Below the pieces are notes generated by a model, which saw only the letters and a program-made list of their open reading frames with translations, ran no database searches and was not told the origin of the DNA. A stretch of DNA of 64,000 nt from Sphagnum compactum (lineage: Eukaryota > Bryophyta > Sphagnopsida > Sphagnales): contig OZ234495.1 in NCBI GenBank assembly GCA_965153455.1, positions 16,364,875-16,428,874 of the forward strand, given 5' to 3'. Both the position numbers and the translations under genes were made by a program. Below are positions 48,700 through 60,319 of this stretch, one piece after another. Positions within the stretch are counted from its first letter, which is position 1; every line of letters begins with the position of its first letter.

Positions 48700-50900
48700 T
48701 CATGATATATATGATCAAACAACTGATAGAAATCAGTAATGGGGAGAGGATGGAGTTACAACACAACTATTGAACATAACAACTAATGTACAAAATGATG
48801 TTGAAACACAATTTCATTGTGTTGACTAATGACATCAAATTTTGATGCACTATATGAAAATGCTTAAAAGACCTACTACTACTACAACAAAACTTGGACC
48901 TATAGAAATTGCCTTCAACCTTTTAATAGACCTAGATTCTACTACTTGTTAAATGTTAAAAGTCTAAAAGTATGTCGATGCAACCCCAAGTCCATTTGTG
49001 TATTGTCAATTTGTTTTCTTTGCTATGTTTGTCTACAAAAAAAAGAAGGGGGAAAAAATGATTAATAGGTTATAGCCAATCGCATAATGGCATCCAATGA
49101 GCACTTTAAAAATTAGGCATAAAAAAACTATAGACAAGGAGGCAAAAAAAAATCAAACAACAAAAAAGGAAGGAGAAGGAGGACAAGAGGGCTAGGATAG
49201 TTGCCCAATCCCTCACCACCCTAAAAAGACCAACCCAAAGGTTAATACACAAACATGTAAGAACAAATTTCAATTTTGTTTAGTCTTCAATTATAATGTG
49301 AAAGGTGGGAAACATGTTTCATTATAAAAAAAATTGTTAGTATCAAAACCCACCTTTTACATTATAAAAATTATCAATCGTGGGTTTACATTAAAAGCTT
49401 AAAAGATAGCAAGGGCAAGGGCAAAGGTTTAAATGTTATCAAAAAGGACATGTTGCAACAAAATTACAAGTAATCAATCCATGACAAATGGAAGTTGGGG
49501 GGAAGGTTGTCCATAAGTAGGAAGAACAATATGACAATCAAAAAGGATTTGAAGATCAAGAATTAGAAAACCATGATGGGGATGATCACTTGCAAAATGC
49601 AACAAAACAAGGTTGAATGCCAACAAAACTTTTCACTATCACTTACAAAACGCTAAGCAAACCATGAAAGGAAGAGGAGGAAAAGGACAAAATTCACATC
49701 AAAATAGGTTAAAGGAAGAAATTTCATAGAAGGCGATGATGAAGAAGACCAAAATGGATGTGCACCACCAATTGCACTCAATGATTGATAAGCCAAAAAA
49801 GTAAGGAAAAATATTATTATGCAAAACTAGGAATGCCAAATTAAGATGTTGGAAACATGGCATCACTAAAATATTTAAGACTAAATAAACAAGGCTTTGT
49901 TCATGATTATCAATTTTCTTACCTTCTTTGTGGTAATGATTTCCTTTGTCGATGGAAGATGAATGTTTTTACATAAAGAAATGAACATTTTTCAACATCA
50001 TTAAAAATTTTCAAGGGTTAGATCTTGTCTATTTGTCCAAAGTTGAATGTTCATCAATAGGTTGCAAAATGTTTGTTCATAAGAAAAACAAGTTTTAACT
50101 TAATATTTTTTTAGCCATTGGATCATCTTCCTTTCAAAAGGCATATTTTCCTTGTCTCTCATCCAAATGTTATGACCTAAATGATTGTAAGTGTGCCCAA
50201 GATGTGTCACAAGTTCTTTTCAAACACCATGTTTTTAAAATGACAACCAACACACCCTACCTTTTTTATTTCTTGATTGTTTGGTGATTAACTTAACTAT
50301 TTTTAATTCCAATTACAATAATTTATCAAAACTCATTTAGGTAGGACAACTTTATGTTCCATAAGTAGACATAGATTGGATAGTTCCAAATTGGAGTTTC
50401 TTTAACCCATTCTCAAGTGAAGAGGCATGGAAAAATGTTTTTTGTTATTTGTGTTTTTTAAAGGTTTTTTTTTCCAACACCATATTCAACAGAAGATTTT
50501 CAATACATTTTCCACCAATTTGCATCCCATATATCTTCAATTGAATTTTAATCCAATTGTTGAATTGAATCCAATAGAATTCATATTCCATTCATTCCAT
50601 GAATTTGAATTCAATTCAATTCAAATTCAAATCAAGGTGCATTGCAATGTTGTTCATATGTCAATTTTAGATAGGAATGAATCATTGTTTTATGCTTCAA
50701 AAACATTTGGAATCTTTTCTTGTTTTGCAAATATATTTGTCTTTTCTTTGTTTTCCTAGTGCTTTTAATCTTGGTGCAAATAAAGAAATTTTATTGCATC
50801 TTATAAATTGCATCATATCAATATTACCTGTTTGCCGAAATTCATTTATGTCAAAGTGATTTCAACATGTAATGTCATTGACATATACAAACAATGTTGT
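48700..50900. other. Intergenic DNA, no gene recognised
   Basis: AT-rich; includes purine-rich AAAGGAAGGAGAAGGAGG-like patches near 49140-49190. The second copy of a dispersed repeat lies at 50330-50650. No supported gene. Confidence 0.55.
50330..50650. repeat. Dispersed repeat, copy B
   Basis: Same ordered blocks and orientation as 6190-6480, including TTTAGGTAGGACAACTTTA, CAACACCATATT, TTTTCAATACATTTTCCACC and an AATTGAATT-rich tail. The local open frame (50427-50759) arises from this repeat. Confidence 0.5.
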
Positions 50901-50904
50901 TTAA

Positions 50905-51045
50905 TTAGGCTTCATGTGGATATGTTGACATAATTCAATAGATTATTAACAAAGGAGCAAATGTTAATGCAAAAGGTGAGATTGCAAAAATGCCTTTGCA
51001 TTTAACATGTGGAAACTACTATGATAGAGTTGTTTTGACAAAATG
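50905..51045 (+). pseudogene. Ankyrin-repeat fragment
   Basis: In one plus-strand frame, interrupted by a single stop, the sequence reads ASCGYVDIIQ, stop, IINKGANVNAKGEIAKMPLHLTCG. This fits the ankyrin consensus (A...G..DII..LI..GANVNAK...MPLHLAC..G). Only about one and a half repeats remain and nothing coding lies either side. It is a gene scrap of unknown parent. Confidence 0.65.
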
Positions 51046-51049
51046 CATG

Positions 51050-54000
51050 ATAATCAATCTCCTTTTTACTTATTTATTGTTTCATAGATCATAAATATAT
51101 AAGTTTATGTAACTTTTTACAATTATGTAAATATCATGTGGCAGTTACATGTAAAAAAGGCAAGAGGGGGAAATGTGACAACATGTTATGGGTTTAGTAA
51201 CGATCCAATGAAAATGTGTTTCAAACACAAAACAAGAACTAAAAGGTGTCCATAGAATTAAAGGCATTAAAATGGTGCATAATTATGTTTTTATCACTTC
51301 TTTTTTTATGGAACATTTTTTATCATGAATTTTATATGTTTGAGCATGCACATATATTTTTTCTTTGATTTGATTGCGGTTTGCATTCATTTAAAGTGTT
51401 ACATAACAAATGATGTTCACTTCATTATGCATGCATTATGTGAAAAAAAAATTTGCCAAAAATAGTGGACTAAAAAAAGAAAGATGCATTATTCTCTTCA
51501 ATGTTCTTCCTCTGCATTTTTGTTTTTTGGCTAAAAACATATTTTGACATATGTTTTGATAATTTAATTAATATTTGTGTATGGTATGTTTTAAGTGATA
51601 TGGATGTTTATCTTTCACAAAAACAAAAAAAAACCTTAAACACTTAAAACCTACATATTTGTCAAATTGTTTTAAAAGATGGTTTTTTTTTAAATGTAAT
51701 AATACCAAAAAGTGATCAAATAATGGTTGAAAACACATGTATTTGCAAATGATATTATCTTTGAAATCAACATTTGACATTTTGTTGTGTCATAAAATCA
51801 ATATTTAATAAAATTAAATAAGGATTTAAGAATGTTTACAAAACATTATACATGCAAAATTTCATTTGATCATTGTTACAAGATTGTGTACATATGTGAA
51901 TATATGAGGTAAATAACTTTGTGCATATTTTGTGACAAAATTGATGGTTAAAAATAATCTATTGAGATACATAAGGCATGTTTGACATTTCAAATTTTAT
52001 GATCATAAATATATGGAAAGACCTTTGTATGAATCTTCTATTGAATAAAAAAGAATTTTCAATGTATTCATGAAGGATTAAGTTTTTGATCTTTTTACTA
52101 TATACTTTTAAATTCATTAACTAAATTCAATTTGGAACATCATTAACTATATGGGTAGTTGGTCAACATTGTCCTCATTAAAAATGTCATTGCTTGATGA
52201 TAAATTATAATGAACTTGCAACATAAGAATTAATGATTTCTTATTATAGGAATGTAAAATATCTTTGTAACTTTTGGGAACTTTGAAAAGAATTATTGAC
52301 ATTGTAAAATAAGATTAAAAATGAGAAAACTACCATAAAATGAACATGTTTTGATGAAATCAAATGATTTTTATGTTTTGAAAAATTCATTTGGTGATCT
52401 TGTCCTTGATGCAAATACGATATATTAAAAGAAAATAATCCATATTGTTTATTACATAATTTATTGTACATGGATGTCATTTTTATATTTAAATTCTATT
52501 TAATACTATAGTACCTTGGCATCTTTGTCATTATTATAATTTTTAAAAATGTTGTAAACACAAAAAAATTTGAAAAAAAAATTGTCAAAGAAAATACAAT
52601 ATCTTTTGGTATATTTTAGAATATTTTATTTTTGACATAAAAATCTCAAACTTCATTAATTATTTTACCAACATGTGTTGAAGATTGGTTTGTATTACAC
52701 TAATCACAATTATTTAAACAAATTTGAACATATCAGTAATTAATTAAATCAAGTGTGTTTTCTATAGCCCATGATATATTTTATGGGTTGCAACTTTCTT
52801 TCATTGTGTGCCATTAATTAAACTAAACCCATGGGAGAATGAGTGACTCATTGCAATAAAAGATTTAAAAGAAGAAAAAAGGAAATTAATAAAGAAGGTA
52901 ACAAAAAAAAAGAAGGAAAAAAAAGAATGATCTAGTTTGTGGGTAATACACCAATGCTTACAAATTGGGTGCAAATTGAGACAAATAGGATTTTTAAACC
53001 ATACAAGTTGATCACAAATTTTTTTTATCATAAAATTTTCCATTTTACATTTAATTAAAACATGTTCAAAGTTTGATTCTTGATTTCAAATTTTACATTA
53101 TTCTAAAATTTAATATTTTGGTTAAATCAATTGCATGTTAACTATAAATCACATGTATTTCAACCTATTATCATGATGTATCACATCCTTGAAATTTCTT
53201 TATGCACGTTGTTATTTAAAAGTGTATGATTTACACTCAAGTGCATTTTTGTTTCACCTTTTCATTCAACAATTACACTTTTAGATGGAATTGTTTATTA
53301 AATAATACATTACATATGTTTTGAAATATGAATTTTAATTAAAGTTTTTGACCTACACATCATGATTGCAAATTGCCCTAGATGTCCTAAATTTCCACAT
53401 TTTGTTTCATACGAAAAGAATCACATGTCTTGGTGTATATTAAACCATTAACCCACATTGTACATCTATTGTACATTCTTCAATGGATTTGACATTGTTA
53501 TATTTTATATAGCATGTTCCTTAATGAATTAGTTTTCATAATGTTCAAAATTCCAATAATTGATAACATTAGATTTAACATGATCGTACGTTTTGGTTTG
53601 TATTGAAATTTTAAAATAAATTTTAAAATGAAATTTCATTATAATTATTTATTTTCAATTAATTCATGATTTTATCAAAATTTAAAAAACGTAATAAATT
53701 TAGATTAATTAAATATTTTTAAATTAAATTAAATATAAAAAACACTACAATTAAATTTTAACTTTAATTTTTTTCAAATATTTTAGTGGACAACTTTTAA
53801 TCAAAATTAAAAACATATTCAAGTCAACATTAAAAATAAAATATCCATCAACAAATTTATCAAAGTTGATTACTCTACATATTTTGATCAATGTTATGTT
53901 TATGAAGTTAGTTAAATTTAATGAACTAATTTTAAACATCAAATTCATTAAGATGTTTGAAGTGGCATCTAAAAAAAATTTAATATCACTTTCACACGTG

Positions 54001-54540
54001 ACTTGAAGGTGGACATTTTCATTTTCCCGTTTCAACCACCTTCTCTTTGGATATAGGTAAGTACTTCTTTTAATTTTTAATTTATTATTTTAAAAAATCA
54101 ATAGAACATATTTATCACTTAAACTTTGGTCTCTTTCGTAATTAATGAAGATTCGATGCATTTGACACTTTCAAAATTTCTTAAGCTTTTAAATCACTAT
54201 GATTATTGTTGGGCCAAGGTCTTGAAAAGACATCCCAAATGTTGACATATCAAATGTTCCCAAATCTGAACATCCTTAGTAAAAATTCAAATTGATGAGG
54301 CATTTTGGTTCAAAAATGACCTATACTTGGTGAACAACAAAAACACACTTAAACAATGCCAACAATAATAAAAGATGAAAAACAACAAAACAAGAATGTT
54401 AACAAAGAATGACAAAATGGCAACAAACAATAATGATGGGACATAAAAAAAACATGTTGGAAATATTGGGTGTATTAAGTTGAACATTATTTTTTTTCTT
54501 TTTGTAAAATAAGGGTCATTATAAAGGCATTAAAGATTGA
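51050..54540. other. Intergenic DNA, nothing recognised
   Basis: Very AT-rich; only small low-complexity open frames. No transposon domain or RNA gene seen. Confidence 0.55.
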
Positions 54541-54925
54541 AACACTACATCACAAATTTCTAATATCACAAAATTGTAATAGAATTTATGTGATAATCAT
54601 AGAATAATATGTTCATGCAAAATCCGTGGGCTTCAAAGTGTAAAAATGTCACAAAATAATGTATATTACTTATATATAAATTATGTGTCTTTTTGCCTTA
54701 TGATGTTTTGATGTAAAATATGTATGATATACATTTTGACTAAATCTGTGCAATTATCACGATGTAATTATATATATAATTATAATATTGTTGTGTATTA
54801 AACATGAACATTCATGCACATGTCATTTAAAAAAAAGTCTCATCCATTTGAATATTTAAATATTGAGTACGTACAAATATCATTCATATTTACCAAACAT
54901 GAAATTCATGCAAATTTTGTACGAA
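54540..54925. repeat. Long direct repeat, copy 1
   Basis: Colinear with 56050-56440 over about 385 bp. Shared blocks include TAATAGAATT.ATGTG, CGTGGGCTTCAAA, ATGTGTCTTTTT, ATGTTTTGATGT, TTATCA.GATGTAATT, ACATGAAATTCAT and TTTTGTAC.AACCTATG. Estimated identity about 70-75 percent by eye. Could be an old LTR or a segmental duplication. Confidence 0.75.
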
Positions 54926-56050
54926 CCTATGTAGCTTGGTAACTTTGTGAGTAAGGGCGCTAAGAAATACACAAAGGACATTATGAGCATTAAGATCAAA
55001 AATATTTTACATTTACATTTTTTGAAATCAAAGGTGATTGGCAAGCATGGTAAAAAGGACATTGAGGTATGTTGAAAAGGCCCAAAAATAATTGTGTTTA
55101 ACACAATGAAGGGCACCCAAAAAAAAACCATAGGTGCAAAAAATGTTAATGTTTCAAAATTAATTTTCATATTTTAGAATTAATGAAGATGGATTTGATT
55201 TCATGGATAATTTATGTAATGTTACATTGCTAATGTTTAATACTTATTTATCTTATAGATAATTTATAACCTTGAAATATAATAATATTTTGACCTTTTG
55301 TTAATTGACCATTAGCATAAGTTCCAAACAACACAAAGTCCAAGTAGCTTTTGGTCTCTTATAATTAGGTGTAAGAAATTCAATCCAAATTGTCATTTTC
55401 AACAATTGTGTCATTCACACTTGACCATAGCCATTGTGCCACATGTCCACTGGTCGAAGTTTCATCGCTCTAAAGAAATGGTTCTATGTTTATCAATATA
55501 TTTTGTTCGGGTGTCCAAGAATTGTATGAAGTTGACGTTGCAACACAAATAATGATTAATGAGAACTCACATGTGTTTTTGCAACTAGAAAAAAATTGGA
55601 TTAGGGTGGGGAAATATTCAACCATCACAAATGTAACCTGCAACAAATTAATCATAAAAATTGTGCAAAGTTTATTCACTAAATCATAGGTTCATACATT
55701 TTACACATTAATATCATGCATTGAAAACACATTTGACACATGGCTAAATGTGTTAATGAATGAAATACAAACCAATGAATGAACGAATGTCACACAAATT
55801 TTTCATCTCTTTGTAAATTTGTATGTCAAATGAATTTTCAATGCACAATATTAGTGTGTGAAATATACAAATAATGAATGAACAAATTTAAAACAATTAT
55901 TATTACTATGTTGTGACTAGATGTTAAATTTGTGATGGCTAACCTATAAATTGATACTCGCATATTGTAAAAATGAGTGCGGAATTATTGGGGGAGGGAG
56001 GGATGTTGGGAACAATGGGAGAAATTTGAATGTTATGTATCGTTTCAAGA
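54925..56050. other. Interval between the long direct repeats
   Basis: About 1.1 kb with weak open frames on both strands (for example 54880-55170 minus and 55486-55689 plus) and no recognisable gag/pol or other domain. A ~65-bp segment at about 55642-55710 resembles 63450-63515. Confidence 0.4.
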
Positions 56051-56440
56051 TGGCCATCATAAACTTTCAATATCATGAAATTTGAATAGAATTCGTGTCA
56101 AAATCGTAAAATAATATAACCTTGTAATATTCGTGGGCTTCAAATTATAAAAATAACATGAAAAATATATAATACTTCTATATAAATGATGTGTCTTTTT
56201 CACTTATAATGTTTTGATGTGAAGTACATACAATTTACATTTTAACTAAATTTGTGGAGTTATCATGATGTAATTTGCATAAAACTATGAGTTTTCTGTC
56301 TATGAAACATCAACATTCATATATGTCATTCAAAAACAATGTCTCATTAGTTTGAATATCTAAGATATGGAATATGTACAAATATTTTTTATATTAACCA
56401 TAACATGAAATTCATTTGATTTTTGTACAAACCTATGAAA
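56050..56440. repeat. Long direct repeat, copy 2
   Basis: Second copy of the 54540-54925 repeat, same orientation, starts separated by about 1.51 kb. Its end is followed by a further partial repetition of the TTTGTATGAACCTATGAAG word at about 56459-56477. Confidence 0.75.
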
Positions 56441-57780
56441 ACTGGACTTCACACATAATTTGTATGAACCTATGAAGTTTATTATGTTTGTGATGGCAAC
56501 AACAACGTATGCTTTAAACTATCACATAAGTTATTCACAACGGATCTTGATATTGCATTTTATGAATTTGAGGGCATTTTTTCATTTGTTGTTTTAGGGT
56601 AATCACTTGAATTTGAATTTGGCTTTGATTTTTATTCTTGTTTCTTTTGGAAGAAGTAGGAAAATGTAGCAATATCATTGTTTTGTTTTGTTTTTGGTTG
56701 TTGTAAAGAGTCACTGTAAAATGGATTGGGAGGTTAATTACAACTTGCTTAGACCTTTGTTCCCAATACAAACAAGGGGATAAAGAACTTGTTCGTTGAC
56801 AAAATATAAAAAAGAAATATTGCATAAAAAGCCATGTGCAAATGCCTATATGGATTGGTGACAATAAGATTTTGGGTGGTTCATTTCCTGCAACATATGT
56901 AGGTAAACAGGTTGTTGAATTTTTTTTGTATTACATTAACGAAAACTTTTTAGAGCACGTTTTTCTTTGGTAGCCAAAAGAGTTCTTCAAGGTCCCCAAA
57001 AATTCAAAAACAAATTGGAGCTTCATAAAAAGAATGGTGAAAAAATGTGTGTAGAGTATAATTAAATTTGAAGAACTAGGATCATCTTATAACCAACAAC
57101 ACACATGGAACTAGGGTACAAGTTTTGAAACACATGGAATTAAGGTACAAATTTTGAACCTAGTTAAGTAGGAGAAAAAACCTTGCTGGTTTTCTTAAAG
57201 AAAATAAGCAATAAAATTGTTTAAAAGTGGTATTGAAAAAGGATGAAAGCCTACCCACAAGTGCAAGGGCCCCATAAGAACTCTCATTTTTGTACCCATT
57301 AGATAGAATTTATTTTTTCTATAGTTGCAATGTTCATTCTAATGATGGCAGAATGTAGATTCAATCTTTAATAGAAAGGAAATGGGAAACTTATGCATTT
57401 AAACCTTCCATTGAAAAAATTCAAATGCAACAAAAATTTGTTGTAGGTATTAACAATAATTTGATATGGGGTTTATCCCTATTGTCTTTTTGCTAATGGG
57501 AAATTGTTGTCACAATACTAAATTTGGTGTTCATTTTGTTGTGCATTCCCAAGTGAATTGAAATTATACAAAAATAATTTAAAACAATTAAATTTGTAGT
57601 GTGAGATTTAAGGTTTAAAGGTCATAGTTTGACCCTCAAATACCTTATAAAACTTAAGCCTCTTGCCCCATCACTTCACATACTATCACATGTTAATGAA
57701 CTTGTAACGTGAGATTTAGGGTTTAGAGTGTCTAACCATGTTCATAGGAGCCACATTTGCCACCTTACACTTATATAAAA
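56440..57780. other. Intergenic DNA, nothing recognised
   Basis: AT-rich with no supported gene; open frames are short and of low complexity. Confidence 0.5.
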
Positions 57781-58650
57781 TTTTAAATCAAATAAGATTT
57801 TTTAATTAAAATTTAAAATTTAAAATAATTTTTAAGGATTTAAAAGAGCAGATTTCATATTCAAATATCAAATTTCAAATTCAAATAATTCTTTAAAGAA
57901 TTGAAATAGTAGTTTTCATAATTGAAATATAATTTTAAGGATCAATTTTTAAAAAAAATTAAATTAAAAAAATCAGAATTGAAATATTAATTTTCAAATT
58001 TAAATAGTTTTTTTTTCAAATTCAAATAATCAAGCAAATAATCTCAATAAAGATTTTTAGAATTAAAAAAAATCAGATTCAAAACTTTAATAATTTTGAT
58101 AATTAAAAATGGAATTCCAATAGCTATTTTCAAAATTGAAACATCAATTTCAATGTTTAAAATATATTTTTGTAATTCGAATTATAATTTTATACTCAAA
58201 ACAATATTTTTGAATAAATTAACAATTTTCAGAATTCCTATTTAAAACTTAAATTCAAATATTGATTTTTAGATTCAAATAAAATGTTTCAAAATTGGAA
58301 TAACAATTTTCAGAATCAAATATCATTTTCAGAATTGAAATAAGAATTCTCAATATTGAAATATCAAATTTTCAGATTTGAAATAAAAACTTTCAGAGTT
58401 CAAATACTGATTTTTAGATTCAAATAAAATGTTTCAAAATTGGAATAATAAATTTTAGATTCAACTAATGATTTTTAATTAAAATTTAAAAAATTAGAAT
58501 GGAAATAAATAATTCAAAGTCACATAAATATTTTTTTAATTGAAATATCATTTTTTAAGATTCAAATATACATTTCAGAATGGAAATATCAATTTTTTAT
58601 ATTTGAATAATAGATTTCAGAATAAAAACATTAATTTTAGATTCATTATA
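57780..58650. repeat. AT-rich low-complexity block
   Basis: Built almost entirely of degenerate words such as AGAATTGAAATATCAATTTTC and ATTCAAATA. The phrases TTCAAATA.TGATTTTTAGATTCAAATAAAATGTTTCAAAATTGGAATAA recur near 58255-58305 and 58400-58450, showing local duplication. No coding content. Confidence 0.7.
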
Positions 58651-58779
58651 TGAACAATATACATACATATGCATAATAATATACACACAAATATATATTT
58701 ATGATATATGTAACATATTGTAAATATATTTTACTACATACATAAAAATACACCCCTATGTCATTGTAGAATACCTTTA

Positions 58780-59028
58780 CAATGCGACTAATTTGGTGAG
58801 TATTGCGATTAATGGGACATATCAATATATTAATGGATGAAAATAAACCTAAAAACTAGTCAACCAATAGGATGAAATTTCCAAAGTTGCATCATAATTG
58901 TAAAAATGATCAAAATAGTTATAATTTGATCTTATAGTTGTAAATACTCCAAAACTTAGTCACAAATGACTACAAGTCGCATGTAGTTGCAAACATAGTG
59001 GTTACATTTTGGCTGATTTCTACTAGTG
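58780..59028. mobile_element. Possible CACTA-like terminus
   Basis: Read on the minus strand from 59028 the sequence begins CACTAGTAGAAATCAGCC, typical of CACTA ends. Inside lie repeated subterminal words AGTTG(C/T)AAA and (G)ACTA/TCGCA. The opposite terminus was not located. Confidence 0.3.
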
Positions 59029-59407
59029 ATAATTTATTATTGAAAAATCATTATGCACCACATGAAAATAATGTGTAACCACTATGGATCATCATCTGAT
59101 GTAATCAGTAGAAGATAAATACAATATACATCCACTAAAAAATAGGTGGAATAATCACAAGAAGATCACTATGCAATCATTAAAGTGACCATTGTGCATT
59201 CATTTGAAGATCACATGGATAATCCACTTGCCCTTGTCTTGGGTAGATTAATGCCATTACACTAAACTAATCCACTAGAATTCCATTAGTCATTGCCACA
59301 CGACCCCATTCATTAGCCAATTTCACTACGTTAAACAATATGTCACTATATTATCATTATAATGGAATTGGTCCAATCCACTAAAAAATGAGTGGATTGT
59401 GTAGTGG

Positions 59408-60314
59408 TTGGGACCACATCCTTTAGTAGATTTTTTGAATCAAAGTTGCAAACATTGGTTACTTGGGGATGCGTTGCAATTTGTGATCAACAAAACTTGT
59501 GAGGTTTGTGATGAGCTTACTAATGTGGTTTTCCCTAATAACTTGGGTGAACCAAAGGCAAATGCTTTTGATGTAGAACAAACAAAATTAGTGATTCACA
59601 TGAAACATTAAATCTTGGAAGTTTTTTAACCTTTCCTTTCCCTTATGCATGGTTTTGATAAGAAAAGGGGGCACAATATGTTGGTGCTGATGTTAGATAT
59701 GAGGTTCAAGAATATGCGGTTGGTGGCCAATTATTGTGGTTGTGAACCTGCATTTGCGTTGGTAAAGGAATATGATGTTGGTTTGCTTCTGCTATTATTC
59801 GTGAAATGTTACAAGATGAGTTGAAGTTTAGGTGGAGGTTCTAAGATTGACAATGAAGGTTTCTTTCAACCTTAAATACTAATGTAGAAGTTGCGTCCCA
59901 AATTGTGGCATGAGAGCTTAATGCATTTTGTCACCACCATGTTGATGTGGAGAACTACAAATGCACATTGTCTTGGTGGCACATCCATGAGCAAAGGTGG
60001 CCACTGGTGGGGTCATTGGTTCAATAAATTCTTATTATTATAACAAGCCAAATCAAGACAGAGAAGATTTTCTCAATTGTTGGGATTTTCATAGCATTAA
60101 GGAGGTGTGGATTACAAACTACCATGTCGACCAAATGATTTTTTTCAAAAAATATTGGCCCATTGATCTAAGGGTTGGGTGTTATGAGCCTTTTGATTTT
60201 GTAAATGCGTGAAAGGCAGAATCTAAGTTGTCGAAAAAGTTTGATTTAGAGTTTGAAGGGGAGGTTGAGCGAAAAGAATTCCTAGGTCGTTGTGATTTTG
60301 AGCTTGATTTCTAA
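59408..60314 (+). pseudogene. hAT-family transposase pseudogene
   Basis: Several plus-strand frames, broken by stops and frameshifts, reproduce the C-terminal half of plant hAT transposases. In order: HNMLVLMLDMRFKNMRLV (family: ALMLDPRFK), VKEYD, the WW-type block CTLSWWHIHEQRWPLVG, the dimerisation signature TSQIKTEKIFSIVGIF (family: SQIETERIFS.AG) with LRRCGL, and then in another frame FFKKYWPIDLRVGC. The WPIDLRVGC end matches the usual NWP.DPRVGC. Terminal inverted repeats and an 8-bp target duplication were not recognised. The copy cannot encode an active enzyme. Confidence 0.8.
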
Positions 60315-60319
60315 TTTGC

